Shown one piece after another: positions 1 to 13,860 of a DNA stretch of 64,000 bases. A model generated the notes under the pieces. It saw only the letters and a list, made by a program, of their open reading frames with translations. It was not told the DNA's origin and ran no database searches. Each line of letters opens with the position of its first letter. The stretch's first letter is position 1. The stretch is from Xestospongia muta (lineage: Eukaryota > Porifera > Demospongiae > Haplosclerida > Petrosiidae). The translations under genes and the position numbers were made by a program. Location of the stretch: positions 8,861,461-8,925,460 of the forward strand of contig OY848919.1 in assembly GCA_963693285.1 (NCBI GenBank), given 5' to 3'.

Positions 1-34
1 CAACAAGTCAACTTGTTCTGGACTTATTCATGAA

Positions 35-1039
35 GAACAAAAGCTGTTCGATACAGCGTGCTAACGAAATAACTCAGCTGATCGCAGAGATGGTGGCATG
101 AGATCTACGTTTGATTAGCATTGTTGAGGGAGAGGGATTTATAAAAATCTATTGAACTTTTTAGAACCTGGCTACAAGGTAACGTCTCATACACATATTA
201 CTAAAGTTTGTCATGACATGTATGCTGAACAGAAGGAAAAGCTGAAGCAAGAAGTTAAAAGTAGTAGCCATGTAGCCCTTACCTCTGACATCTGGACCAG
301 TGCAGCCATAGATAGCTATTTAACAATAACTGCTCATTTCAGAAACAGTGATTGGCAGCTGTGCACCAGAGTACTAACAACAGCTAACATGGCAGAGCAT
401 CATACTGCGGTTAACATAGCTGACAGGCTAACTAGTACTGTGGAAGAGTGGGGTATAGCTAGCACACAGGTGAGGGCTCTCGTACATGCTGCCAATGCAG
501 TCAATGCTGTTGAGCTAACTGATTGACCCAATTTTGGTTGTGTGGGTCACACACTACAACTGGCCATAAAGTCAGGGCTTGAAATTCCTGTCCTTCCTTA
601 GTGAAGAACAGAGAAGATCACCCTTGATGAAGTGATTGACCAAGCAGAAATGCTGAAGTTAGAAAAGTTGGATGATTGCGCAGTAACAGAACCTCCTGTT
701 AAAAAGAAAAGAAGTGCAATGGATTTTTTGTTGGGAGAAACTGGAGAAGCAGTAATTTTGACCAACAAAGATGAAATGGAATACTTCAGCCAAGAACCAG
801 CCCTGGACCACAATTCTGATCGATTAGACTGGTGGAGAAAGAATAAAGAACGATTTCCTGCACTTTCAAATTTAGTCAAGAAGCTATTCTGCATCCCGGG
901 AACATCTGTTCCCTCAAAGAGGATTTTCTCTGTTCCTGGAAATATTGTTACTAAAAAAAGATCAAGCTTAAAGCCAGAAAATGTAGACATGTTAGTTTTT
1001 TTGCACAAGAATCTTCCTCCAGTTTCATTGACACATTGA
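35..1039 (+). pseudogene. hAT-family (ZBED-like) transposase, broken
   Basis: Three pieces in different frames line up with one hAT transposase. Around 35-150 a piece reads ...RANEITQLIAEMVA, then a stop, then IVEGEGF. From 152 to 526 the next piece runs NFLEPGYKV... SDIWTS... and, after an in-frame stop at 523-525, continues with a CVGHTLQLAIKSGL block, the typical hAT Cys-His segment. From 632 to 1039 lies the C-terminal dimerisation (hATC) segment with WW, FPALSNL, CIPGTSVPSKRIFS and a final LxPENVDMLVFLHKN. The catalytic middle part is missing (deletion between about 590 and 632), and frameshifts and stops are present, so this is a dead copy. The call rests on recognised hAT motif order. 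No terminal inverted repeats were found; the left end probably lies outside the window. Confidence 0.85.
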
Positions 1040-4000
1040 ACTCTTTGAACTTTGAAGTACTTTGTTTGTTTATTCAGTTATTGTATAAAGTGTCACTATG
1101 TGTTGAATGTGTCACGCCCACACAAATATTCGAATATTCGATCATTAATTTCACAAATATTCAGATATTAATAATCACTATTCGTTTCAGCTCTAGAATG
1201 TAAAAAATTCAATATAGGTTGTATTATAGTGTAGCAACAAAAGACAATTATAGTATTGCTATATTCATTACATTTTGCAACTCAAAGAGATTATTAAAAA
1301 GTATTGACAATTATCAATATTAAAAAAAGAATCAAGCATAACAAGAAGTATTTAGAGCTGTTGGATACTGATGCAGCAAATTCAACATAGATGTATACAT
1401 GTTAATATTGCTTAGCTTATGAATTTATCATTTATATTTAATTTTTTTGTGTCATTAAACTGATAGCTACTTTGTCAAAACTTCCATATTCCATTTAGTG
1501 GCATTATTTGGATAAGTATAGATTTTATAAAGTATGCATATTTTATATTGAAGATAAAAACCTCCTTCATTCAGGTTTAAAATTGTTCAAACATTCACAA
1601 CAAGGTATTTATTACGTTGAAAGGAATAAATCTTGATATTAAATAGGCTGGACAAGGTAGCCTGCTGTTGCCAAACCTTTCCAAAGAGAGGAAGGCTCTG
1701 GATAAAATTGTACATGTGACTCATTCAGCAAGAATGCGAAAGTTGGTAGCGCCATCTTATATCTGACTATGTGTTAAGAGAGTGAAAAGTGTAAAATGGC
1801 TGTTGTGTAATGTACTTTTTCAAATAGAAGCACAGACTGTCCTTTATTAACTAGCATTGTCTTGTATCACATACTGCCTTAAGGGCAAAGTTTGAAGCAG
1901 CTTCAAGGACATTACTGGCCATCATTGACTCATGTGGAATAAGTGTTGTTAAGTGAAAAGGAGGAACTTGTTAAGGTGTATATGTCACGTTGCATTCTTG
2001 GCATTGTGTCGCATAACATAGTGTCAATGCTGTTCATATAAACAACCACTCATGTCAACTAAAACATCACCCTCATTATTATACTCTATTAGTGCAAAAT
2101 GGAGAATGAAATGTTGCTTTGCTTTACAGATAATGAAAAAGGCAACAGAAACAAAGAACAAGGTGGGTGTGTCCTATTTATTTAATAGCTCCAACCAGGA
2201 GAGTTTCACAGTTTCAGTTACCTGGCTAGCTACTTATTTTTATGTCTTTTCTCTTGGTCTTGGGTCCTTGTAAGCTTTGGCTAGATACTTGCTACAAGCA
2301 AAGAAAACAACAAACAGCCTCAATGAGTTTCTCGTTTACCGTCAAGATAGAAATTGATTCTATCCTTCGTTGTGACACATCAAGTTTGTGCGGTGCACAT
2401 GCCTTGTGTTCACAAATTGGCGTACATACATGAAACGACGTGATGCAAGGCTTTGCGTCGTTATGTGAACCAGCTTAAATGCACGAGGTATTTCTGAGAC
2501 CTACAAGATTTCTGCTGACTATATGATCCAGATAGATGTGCATGTACTCAGACCCTTCCTCTCTTAGTAAATGGTTAGCAATGCTATATAGGATCAAATT
2601 TCCTGCCAAATGCAAGGGATTTTTTATTAATTTCAAAATAAACTTAAAAATTAAGCCGGTTAATACACTGATAGAATTTGCATTTAAATGACTTTTGCTC
2701 TTTATTTCACTCTAGTTAGTCAAATGAAATATAAGGCAGTGTTTGTTAGTTAGTTCATTAACGAGCACATGTTGCGTGTGTAACAGATCCCACCCCTAAA
2801 TTATTGAGTTAAGAATTTACAATATATAGCAAAATATGACTTTGAGTCCTGGCAGTGACTATTGATTATATGTTTGCTAAAGTATCAAAACATAATTTCA
2901 AATAACAAAGAAAATTTAGGTGAAATCATTTAAGAAGTCCTTGGGAGTGAACATGTACATTAATTTAAATTATATTGGAGTCTAATTTAAGTTAACGAGC
3001 TAGTCACGTTATTAAGCTTAATCTCTTACCTGTAATATTAATCAATATGACATTGAAAGTAGTTTTAGGTTCTTTTTGGAAGCCAAAGTTTAATCCGTTC
3101 CATTCGTCAGAAGAACAAGTCAATAAGAGCAGGACCTATTCACACCCCCATGACAGCTGCGTGATTATCACGTGCATTCTCCTGATTATTAATTGATTAT
3201 TATTCATAAAAATTATTAAGTATTAATTGTGAATAAAAGGTAATGCAAATTATTAACCCTTCAACTGCGTTATTAAACAGCTCTTTAGTTGAAGTAATTG
3301 AAAATTGAGAATGTTTTCATAAAAACATTCTTAATTCATCCATTCAGTTAATTAGTTTGTCAATATTTGTAAGGCATGTATTTATAAAAAAACTGTTGCA
3401 TATTCACTGGTACCTAAATCTACAAATACAATGACCTCTAACAGGTTTAATATTTAATTAATTAGATGTGTGATTGCTTAACTTCTATTCTTGAGCAAAT
3501 AATAAAATCAATATCTTGAAAATTAAGCACACAAATATTTTATTTACTATTAGCTTATTCAGTAAATAAAACTAAGTGTCTTGAGAGTAGACATATTGAT
3601 TGAGAAACAACATGAAAATATAATATGATATTCTGTAATATAATAATTGCAATGTGAGTATGGCTACACATATAAGATATATATGATTTAATCAATACAT
3701 AGCATTTAACTTTCTGTGACATTTTACTTTTTGCAGGCAATGAAGATACACGTTCTGATGGCATTCCTTTTCTCTATTTGCTAGTTCATTACAATATCAA
3801 TGGATATGTGAAATGGTGCTGATTGAAATGATTTATATTTCTTGGACAATTCTTGTTTTTGAGGTAAATGATCTTTATCAGACTGATCTGAATTATTAGT
3901 TTTAGATCTTTGCTTCATTTTTCCTTTAACAGGTAAATATGAATGAAAATCAAATTTTTAACTTCTATTTATTAATTCACCTCTTTTATATTTCTTGTAG

Positions 4001-4850
4001 CATATAATTATAAGGGAACAGTATTACAATCTGGTTGTTTTGTTGCCACCTATACCAGAATAATCAAAATATTGACTTCTTTGTTTGTCGTTTGACCTTT
4101 ACATTTATGAAGTGAAGATTCTAATTAATGCTACTTTCTTTCATGCCTTTGTTTTAACTAAGTAAACATATTGCATACATTATAGTAGCATTGCGTCACC
4201 TGAACAAGGTAGTCATAAATGTAAGTGTATATGTAAAGGACTACATTTAAGAGCCGGTTATGTTGGAATGGATGATGTGAATAATATTAAGGAGTAGAAA
4301 ATTATTAAAGAATAAAGGTCAAAGTTAATTCAGATTGTACAGTGTCAATACCAAACAAATTAGTGAGACATACTAGTGACAAATCGTTAACTACATACAG
4401 ATTTGAGTTGACAACATTATCAATGATCAGTGTGGTTTACTTGGTTAAAACAAAGGCATGAAAGAAAGTACCATTAATTAGAATATAATATGTTATAATA
4501 AAAGCATATAATATTGTTTTATTATAGGGAAGAACCATATATATTAGTGAGCAAAAATGGGACATCTTTGAGGCATCTGAAGATAATATTTGTTATGGGT
4601 GAGAGAAGATACATTGGTGCTTTCGAAAGTTGGCTCTGCCCCTCCTTTATAAATGTTGGGGGGGCATGAGCCCCCTTCACCCCCACCCTTAGCCGCCTAT
4701 GTTTCCAATATAGTAAGGTAACTGGTAGCTAAATAAATAATCTGTACAATAATATGCTTCATTTAACTATGTGATGGTGCTAATGTCATTGTAATAGCTG
4801 AGCGTAATCTAATGAATTTGATATCTAAGTAAACACACACACACACACAC
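1040..4850. other. AT-rich non-coding stretch
   Basis: No convincing gene was found here; reading frames are short and have no recognisable family or paired splice sites. Weak copies of the end sequence of the 16.3-kb element (AGAGAGGAAGG with a nearby GGTCTG) occur near 1655-1700 and, inverted, near 2550-2580, so a very decayed inverted-repeat element may lie between them. A GC-rich patch at about 4620-4700 with runs of G then C (GGGGGGCATGAGCCCCC) looks like the end of a degraded repeat. A CA/TA microsatellite closes the stretch. Confidence 0.5.
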
Positions 4851-4861
4851 ATATATATATA
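4831..4861. repeat. (AC)n(AT)n microsatellite
   Basis: About nine AC dinucleotides are followed by about five AT dinucleotides, directly in front of the transposase fragment that starts near 4862. Confidence 0.9.
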
Positions 4862-5197
4862 GCAGTGGGTACACCTATAGGAGATGTAATTCTCACTGAT
4901 CGTGGATTTACTGTTGCAGATGATCTTGCCCTTTATGGAGCCAAGTTAGAAATTCTTGCGTTTACTCGAGGCAAGTAGCAACTATCACAAAAGGACATTG
5001 AGTACTCAAAGCAATTATCCACTGTCAGAATACATGTTGAAAGGGTCATAGGTCAATTAAAGAAGAAATACAGAATTTTAAAAGCCCCCATTCCTGTTAA
5101 TGTACTGAAGCATAAGGATGATAAAGATTTTGCAAATACTGGCAAAATATTGACTGTTTGTACAGCCCTAACAAACCTTTCCAAATCTGTTGTGTAA
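4862..5197 (+). pseudogene. DDE_Tnp_4 (PIF/Harbinger or THAP-type) transposase C-terminal fragment
   Basis: One frame gives GDVILTDRGFTVADDL, then LEILAFTRGK, an in-frame TAG, then STVRIHVERVIGQLKKKYRIL, ending in a TAA. The DRGF block, AFTRGK and the VRIHVERVIGxLK block are the last catalytic Asp and Glu regions of the DDE_Tnp_4 superfamily. The N-terminal half and first Asp are missing and the frame is interrupted once, so the copy is inactive. It faces a short minus-strand reading frame (5301-5390) that may belong to the same element. Confidence 0.8.
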
Positions 5198-5300
5198 TCT
5201 ATAATTATGAAAAAAATGTATTATCAATTATGCAAATTAACTTTATTCTATAGCAATCAATTTTGCATGTATAAGATTCAGAATTGTCAAGACTTAAAAT

Positions 5301-5390
5301 TTAAATATGCTCTTCTTTGTCTAGAAGAATCAGCTTATCAATGTACCGCTTTCTAGCAACAGGGTCCAAACTTGGAAAGTATTCGCTCAT
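5301..5390 (-). pseudogene. N-terminal fragment of a transposon-associated protein
   Basis: A 29-residue minus-strand frame starts MSEYFPSLDPVARKRYIDKL. This resembles the SKQRYTDKV start of the minus-strand fragment at 43945-44311. In both places the fragment faces a transposon-type coding fragment on the plus strand. I believe these are the start of an element-borne protein that in other invertebrates carries SWIM or YqaJ-like exonuclease domains; that naming is recalled, not shown here. Nothing after about 30 residues survives. Confidence 0.3.
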
Positions 5391-7158
5391 TTTAAGTGTT
5401 TGCTTCGTGGTTCACCTGTAGCTCAACTACCACTACGAAGTTTTCCCACTAAGAGGCTTGGCAAATAGCACTTCCGTGACGCATCTCATTATAATTCTGT
5501 GCAAACATTCCATTCCGCCTACGCACGAAAGAGGTCTATATCACATGCATGGTCAATGAGGCCAATTTGTGCTTGGTAATTATTAACAACAATAATTTGA
5601 ACAGATATAGATTCTATGTCAAATGTGGAATTTCAATATGTAGCAATAATGTGTGTTTGCCTACATTTTTGGAATTAAAAAAATAATAAATAAGGAATAT
5701 GATTATTAATAAATTAAGAAATAAAATTATTGAAAAACTACTGTTTAAAAATAAGTGATAGATGGTGTCACATTTCTTAACAATGAAACTGATCTTGCCA
5801 GTAACACTTGAAGGGTGTGTATGCAGTTTCTAATAGTCCAAATGGTATCACTTGACAATTCTATAAGGTTGAAATTATATCACATATATTACACCATTAA
5901 TAAAAAGTGTATTTTAAAATAAAATCTATGACTGAAATAATTTGTTTCACTACAAATAAAATTCTCTCAAAGTATATATGATGTAGGTGGAGTCAATACG
6001 TAACATTACATCATGTATAATCATAATTGTATTCCAACAGGAAAAAGATATTTTAAAGTCAAAACATACTTTAACAAATGAATAATAAATTTTAGTAAAA
6101 GCTTGTAATTGCTTGCCATGTCATTTGTTATTTAAATTATTATTATTGCTTCCATGGAGTTTGTTGTGATAGTAGTTGATCTAGGTAAACTACAACTCTA
6201 TAATGACATGTACAAGCAGATTAGACAAGTGTTATTCAAACCATCTAAATGAACGACACTATTTAATACTTACTTCCTGAGGTCAGTCAACTAAACTCCT
6301 CCCAATATTATTACTGGGATTGAATTTCAATATCAGATGTATCTCTTGTAGTAGAAAATAAACAGTCTGCAGAAGCTACCCTATTGAGAATAATATCAAA
6401 TGAACTTAGTTTATAGTTCATATTGTACTATAATATGACAATGGCAGGTTAATTAGCAAGGGATACTCACCATTCTTTAATTATAATGTCAACAAAATGA
6501 GATAAGGATGAATATCAAATTATCACATTGTAAAATACATTCTATACTCTACATGTACATTATATAACCAATATTGAAAGTTAAAGTAACAAACAGTATA
6601 GTTGTAACATGTTATTGACAGTGCTTTAGTTAGAGCTCACCTATTAACATCAAATCCTTCCCATTAATATGGATTACCATAGTTGAGTTTGTGATATCAT
6701 AATTACCATAATTTAGAGAGACAAGTTTAGATAATACACATAAACATTTAGATAGTAACAGCTAAGACTAGACAGGACACATTTTAAAATCTGTTAAAGT
6801 TACTTGGAGAATGATACCTATATTGTGTAATAAGATAATTTATTCAATGATAAATGCAAAATCCAAAGTGTAGAGTGATTAGTTATATTAAATTTTGTCA
6901 TGAAATAAGTGATAATGTAAATTTATAATGTACTAGATGCAGTGTTTTAGAACTCTAGATTAATCAGTATCTACAATGCCTGAAACTGTGACAATTTGTA
7001 GTGTGAATTGGTTATTGTCGATAGTCATATGAAGCAATAAAATAAAGTAATATAAGTAGACATACAAAAATAGTCATTGTACTGTAACTAGCTACTTACA
7101 AAGTACACGGCATTGATATTGTGTTGGAGCTACTGCAATGATGGCATTTGAATTTTCA
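5391..7158. other. AT-rich intergenic stretch, downstream of gene A
   Basis: No gene recognised. The sequence is strongly AT-rich with only short frames. Gene A ends at its right edge. Confidence 0.5.
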
Positions 7159-10100
7159 CTACACAATTGTTTCCAATTCTAGTAAGAGGACATAATGTTA
7201 ATTTTATAATGTAATATACAATATGGCATACCTTTATATTTTGCCATTATCTTATCAGCTAAATCCTTTTGACTTAAATCATATAAAATATCAAAGAATG
7301 TTCTGAAAACACTGCCATCATGTTTAACACGATCTCGAACTTCGTCAAGAATATTTTCAAGACGTTCCTCCCTTGTATCTCTACTCTCTCTGTCTCTCAC
7401 TCTCTTGTAGACAGACTCAGAAACACTCTCTTTAGAGTAGAGTTTCCTAACTAGAGCAGAATGGTCAATATTTGATTCAACAATGGCATCAGTGAATTGA
7501 ACCAGAACTCTTATAGCAATTTCGGAATTTACTGAAGTACCAATTGGATCACTTGTTTCTGGTATAAAGGTAAAAATTAAATCTATTACAAGTGTTATTA
7601 TTCTAGAATTCACTTTGACATAACAATACATAATTGTTTTCAATTACTAACATTAGACCCTATAAGCCTTAAAGTTTATTTAAAAAGTCAACATTTACTT
7701 TTTTGTTTCTTGGTAAGTGATGAACATATACTTCTATCTTTTTCTGACATCGGCTCATCATAAGAATAATCAAAATCAATGTCTTCTCTTTCTCTCTTGT
7801 CTCCTATAACAATTACATGAATACAATTAGTACCAGGCATTTTTAAAACACAAGTAAAAATTTACCTATCTTTTCATTCTGTCTTCTATCATACAGTAAT
7901 GTTTCTTCATTATTTACTACATATTCATCTGTCTTTGAGTCCTCTTCATCAGATGATGCATGTATGTGAAGTTGTTTTCTGGGCAAACTGTCTTTATCTG
8001 ACAGAATGGAATCACTGTGTGGTCTTTTGCTTCCTAGTATAACATAGAGTATCTCAAAACAATGTTGCAGATAGTTGTGTATGTATGTGTACCTGATCTA
8101 GATAAAAACATACTAAACTGATTTTCTTGTTCCATATCTGCTGACACAGTAGCCTTTATAAATATAAAAGTAACATAAAAAAGCATAGTTTGCTGCAAAA
8201 CTCTACCTTTTTATACCAAATCTTATGGCATTTCAGTAAAGGCATTCCCCCTCTTCTATCAACACATTTAGCAATAATAGGATCATCATATTCACATATT
8301 GCAGGATGCGGAGGTGATGACTGACAAGTGGTACAATCACATCGGAAACCAAAGGAGTGATGAGACTTGTAGGTATAATGTAAAGACTCTGTTACTATTT
8401 TTAAACTTTTATTAAGAGTGCTATATATCTTTGGGCAAAGTTCTTCTAGTGGTATGGCTCCATCAACACCTGGTATACGATCCACCAACACTTCCAGATA
8501 AGTAACATGACTAATAAGTGTGATTTGATCATAGCATTTACCAACAATAAAGGTAATTTTATTGCGATAATGAGGTGATTCCTTTAATGTCCACTTCATT
8601 TTTGACTTTGAAGTGCTACTTAATAAATGAACCACTAAACAACAAAATACACCAACAGGAATATAGCCACAGTTGAAGTATATGATTAAAGGAGTGGGAA
8701 ACGTTAACTTGTCATTGTGTTCTAGTTCTACTGTAGTAGGTTTAAGAGCACAAGGCATAAAGTAATACTTCTCATTTTTATGAGCAACGTTTGCTTCAAA
8801 AGGACCAGCTACAATATGAAGACTCTTTAGCAGAGTAACCAGTCTTAGATGAGTCAGAGGATCTCCCTTTCTTAAAGGTACGGTTGTCAAATAGGACTCT
8901 GTAAACTGACCTGTTATACGAAACTCTGTTTCAATGGCAGCACTACCAGAAAATTCATAAGTAAAACTAGATGTAATTAGTTGTGTGATGCGATCGAATA
9001 CTAGTTGGAGGTCAGTGATAACAATATCTTCTAATCCTTTAACATCAGGATAGTGCATGATACTACCTACTCTGTTATGTAAAAACCACAATGCTGAATT
9101 GAAATCATCTCTGTCTGATATACCACAATTTTTAGCAAGCTTATAACAGGTATCTAGTTTGTGAAAAGATTTCTTACTTTTATGCAACTTTAAATTAAAG
9201 TTACACCATGACACAGGAATGGTCAATTCCTGAAATTTCTTGGAAATTACATTGTGAAGGGTAGTCCGTAAGTGTTCAATATGTTCTTGGTCATTTATGG
9301 TATCAAGAGCGAAAATAGCCTGGTCTTTACCTGAAAATTGGACCAAATTGTCACGGAATAGGTCATCACTGCTCTGAATCTTGAGTTTCAGTTGTTCATT
9401 AACTTCGACTACTTTATGTTCATTGACACAGTCTCTGTGAGTAGCAATTAGAAATGCAGCAGGTTCTGAGACATCTTTAATTGGTAATTCATCAAATCTC
9501 CATCCAATTGTGTTTTGTCTCAAACACGCTATACTGGCTAATGAACGAAAGATGACTTCTTCATGTGTGAAAGATGTTTCGTAAGGTAGAGAATCATCAG
9601 TAGGTGAACGATAAGTAATCATAAAGCGACTTCTCAAATCTTCTGTTAGTTTAAACACAACTAAATTGATTGCTGGACCAGTGATAAGAGCTGGTAGTAT
9701 CTCATGAAATTCTGGTTGTCCACCAGTGTCATTAACATGCAATATAGCATGGCTACTTTCACAAATTTGTTTAGATCTTTTGTCAAACTCAATTCTCTTG
9801 GTGATAGGAATGCTTTTTACTGCTTCTGATAAACTTTGAATAGCTTTCTCATTTGGAGTATGTTTTAAACTTTTCAGAATATACTCATTTGGAACATGTT
9901 CATGTTCATTCCCATCATCACTTTCTATTTCGTCATCTGGAGGGATAACTTCATTAAATCTGCTTACATTATGTATTTCTATTTTTTTAGAGCAAAATGT
10001 CTTGATACCTGGGCTATTGCTGCTATCTTTAATTTGTTTACTTGTCATTGTTTCTTGATGAGGGTTATCATTTTCATGAATCAGCTTTCTTTGCTCAGCG

Positions 10101-12469
10101 ATGTCATTTTGATGTTCATTACCACGAATCTTTTCAGCAGATAATCTTTGTTCATTTGTGCATATACTTAACGATGAATAATTGGCATCTTCAGAGATAT
10201 ATGGTGTCAAAGATATTTTTTGAAATATAAAAGCAGCTTCTTCGTCTACACTATGTTTTCTCCATTCACTGGGGTTCTTGTCTAGTCCAGATACTACAGC
10301 ACTTTCTTTCTGTATTTTTCGAAATGAATCAACTGGTACTGCTACACTGGCAATGCCAGTACTAAAAGAGGGTTCGACAAGAGTCTCATTGAGTAGCCTC
10401 TTCTTTAAGGTACTCTTACCAGCACCTGGTGGTCCTGTTAGGATACATTTAACAACTCGTAAATTTATCAATCCATTACTTTTTATGGCCTGTTGATATT
10501 TGTTGTGATGGTACACTAATCTTTTCAATTTGCAATCAACCATACTGCCAGTTATTGATACAACTGTATGACAGTCAGGATGAGAAGTGAAATATTTTAC
10601 TAATTCAAGGTTTTTCTTGTTAAAAGCAGTTTGCAAAGGTGCAAAGTCATGCCAACCTGGAGCATTAATATCACAACCACACACTTCAACAAGATACATC
10701 ACTAAGTCTAAATTGTTAGAAAATGTACATGCTACATGAAGTGGACGTCTGCCATCATTGTCTACAGCTTCTAGGTCACATTCAGTTAGAGAGGTCAAAA
10801 ACTTTACAACATCTAAGTGATCATAATGACAAGCAAAATGTAAAGGGGTGTAGCCATTTACTCCACTAGCGTTAATATCACATTTTTCTACTTCAACTAG
10901 ATGCTTCACTAATTCTATGCTGTTAATTAATGCACATGCTAAATGAAGTGGTCTGTTGCCATCATTATCTTTAGCTTCAACATCACAATTATAACACATT
11001 GTAAGATGTTTCACAACGTCAAATGCATTGTGTTCACAAGCTCCATGAATGAGTGTACCACCATTAAACCCCTTTGCATTAATGTCACAACCAGCTTCAT
11101 CGATAAGATAACTCACCAATTCTAGATTGCCAGAAAATTTAATGGCTAAATGTAGTGGCCGATTACCATTAGAGTCTTCAATTTCACGATTACATTCAGG
11201 CTTGGATGTCAGAAACTTAACAATCCCAAATTGATTATTCCGACAAGCTATATGGAGGGGTGTATAATTATCTTGCCCATTGGCATTAATATCACAACCT
11301 ACCACTTCAACTAAATGCCTTACTAACTCTATATTGCCTGTAAATTCACAGACAATGTGAAGTGCTCTATCACCAAGTTGGTCTTCAGCTTCTTTGTCGC
11401 ATTCAGGCTTAGAAATAAGGAATTCAATTATTTCAACTTGGTCCTTTTCACAAGCTACAAGCAGGGGTGTATAGCTGCTTGTCCCTTTTGAATTAATATC
11501 ACATCCTGCTACATCTACAAGATACTTTACTAACTTTACGCTGCCTGAATATCCACATGCTATATGAAGTGGTCTGTTACCATCTTTATCTTGAGCTTCT
11601 CGATTACATTTTAAACTAGATGTTATGTACTTCACTGCTTTGAAATTATTATTCCTGCAAGCTATATGTAATGATGTCCACGCATTTGGTCCCTTAGCAT
11701 TTATATCACACTCAGCATTATTGATCAGATATTTCACTAGTTTTGCATTATGAGAAGATGCACTTGCAATGTGTAGTGGTCTGTAACCATCTTCATTTGC
11801 AGTTTCTGTACCTAGACCCACTTTTGTAATAAAGAAATCAGCTATGTTTATTTCACCTAATGTAACAGAATAATGCAAAGGATAGGCTGTCTTAACATCT
11901 AGCCATTCAATGTTATCTTTAGCAACAAGCTTGGCCAACTCTACTTGATTCTCCTGAATCACTCTGTCTATAAAATTTTTGAAGGATATCTTTCTCAGTA
12001 ATGGTACGATTATTTCCCAAGTTGAAATCTTAACACACTGAAATACATCATCAGGAGATAACACAATATTTTGGGTACATATAAATAAAACAATGTCTGA
12101 ATTTTGATTCTTACAAGCATAAAAGAGAGGAGTGTGTCCATGTATGTCACGAAATAACTCCAAACAGTCTTGGCATTGAGTGAACAAGAATCTAACAAAC
12201 TCAAGTTTACCAGTGACACATGATAAATGAAGCAGAGTTGAACCATCATTATTAAATAAGGAACCACAGTCCACAAAACCAGATGCACTAATTAAGTACT
12301 CTAAAACCTCTAACCCACATTGAACAGAACTACAGCACAAGTGAAATAAAGTGTTTCCTTTATCATCATGTATCAAAGGAGAAGCTCCTAGTTCAATAAG
12401 CCTCTTGACATGTTCCAGATCACCTTCAGTACAAGCAGTACGAAGCTCAGTCACTAAGTAAGACTCCAT
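7159..12469 (-). CDS. Gene A: ankyrin-repeat ROCO GTPase with C-terminal CARD-like domain
   Basis: Six exons (12469-8207, 8153-8093, 8033-7866, 7803-7699, 7558-7232, 7178-7159) sum to 4944 nt, 1647 residues. The ATG at 12469 opens a natural ankyrin start. Residues about 8-640 are ankyrin repeats, the later ones in a regular two-repeat super-unit. A Roc-like GTPase follows: P-loop GPPGAGKST (~678), switch II DTGGQPEF (~915), G4 THRD (~1010). A COR domain starts at IPVSW (~1086). A Cys-rich patch (CDCTTC, ~1380) closes the giant first exon. Exons 2-4 are acidic and basic linker, and residues about 1533-1641 form a CARD-like helical domain closely similar to the N-terminal one of gene B. Likely a cytoplasmic sensor or scaffold for death-fold signalling, as in DAPK-type ROCO proteins (inference). 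The last 20-nt exon is tentative; an alternative acceptor lies about 40 nt further on. Confidence 0.87.
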
Positions 12470-13860
12470 TGTAGTTAGCTATAGAGATTTAAAAATAATA
12501 GGAGAGCACTTAAAACACAAAATGACAATCCAAGAACAAATGAAAAAACTTAAGAAAGATATCATTACATACAATGTAATAGTACATCAATAACTAACAG
12601 GTTTTGGTTTATGGTTAAAAAACGATAAATCAGTTAATCAAGATGATGTTTTTTTAGATAGCTACATTATGCATGGCAAACATGTTTAATTTCCAATGTA
12701 AAAGCATTTAGGAAGGGATAGGAAAGCATTCACAGATAATGCTTTCTTTGAAATTTGCTGTAATAGTATTTGATGACACAATAGCATCATATACATGAAC
12801 AATCAGAAGTCAATAATCATAGGAAAAGTGAAAGGGAGAAAAGCACCTAGCAAATAATTGAAATGTCTACTCTCATACATTAGTGATGTTATGGTTTATA
12901 TACACATACTTAAGCAAGAACTGCCGAATGATTTACTGTGCAGTGAATGCTAGTAAAATATAGCTCATAGTGGATTTACCATTCTGCTGTTTTTAAACAG
13001 GATATGGGTAACAGAAGTGCAAGTATAGAGACTAGATAGGCCTCTTTGGCCAGTGGTTTGTATGAGGCTATTCTAATAGCAGTAATAGAGCTAAGAGAAA
13101 CTATAGTTATATTTGTAGCACAGATATCTCAAACATTAAAGTTGAAGAAAACATCCAGGCAGTTTACCTGTGTGTGTCTAAATATAGTAAAGTGATTCAG
13201 AAAGGTAGGCATTTCAATTATATATTTTCATACGTTCTTCACACTACTCTCCAATTTTTTGTAATTATAAGAAACAAAATATATATACATTTCAGGCAAT
13301 AATTATATATACGTTGCATTAAGTAAACATGTAGGTGCTATTGTTTATGGTCTGGGAAGACAGTGGCTTCTTTAAGCTTTCAATATTGTTGCCATTTAAA
13401 CCAGAGTTTCCTTGAACTCGTGGAAGTCATGACATTATCATCCTCCTTCAATATAATCTATAAGTTTACAATCTCTGATAGACACAATATGATACTTTAC
13501 ATGAGTTTTCTTGTTTTGAAGACAGCTCAAAACATCAAAGTTGCAATTTAACTATCACTGACTTATTCCTTATAATTCGAGTTATGTCATTTATAATAAT
13601 CTTGGGAATTTTCAGCTATTTTGATAGTTTGATATAATTTAATCTGATTGGTGGATTTTCTCCAGGTATGTTGTGGTCAGTCATCAATGTTATATTCTGT
13701 TCAAGTTGAGTTGGTCCCTTCATTAAAAAAGGTGTTGTATGCATGGAATGTAAGGTCAGGTATTTCCTCATCTATTCATATGCAATTAGCGCTGAAGTAC
13801 ATTTAATATTATTCATTGTTAATTCACGTGAATGTCATGCGAACAGATCACGTTTTCTTT
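12470..13860. other. Upstream region of gene A, no gene seen
   Basis: About 1.4 kb without a supportable gene. The TAATTA/GCATGCGC promoter module seen before genes B, C and D was not found here, so gene A seems to be driven differently. No TATA or other clear promoter signal could be assigned. Confidence 0.45.

Noticed and set aside
2052..2433. Two overlapping short plus-strand frames
   Set aside because: No family, no splice partners and no start context; chance frames in AT-rich DNA.
1655..2590. Possible decayed member of the 9-bp-duplication element group
   Set aside because: Only about 30 bp of weak similarity (AGAGAGGAAGG with flanking bases) at each side, and no target duplication found. 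A similar weak match near 50200 was dropped for the same reason.
5395..5430. tRNA-like TTCACCTGTAGCTCAAC segment
   Set aside because: Resembles tRNA box A or B by a few bases only; no cloverleaf could be drawn. The GTAGCTCAACCGG at 33424 was rejected likewise.
12010..12288. Minus-strand reading frame inside the ankyrin region of gene A
   Set aside because: It overlaps the long ankyrin frame out of phase and has no domain or splice support; a shadow of the real coding exon.
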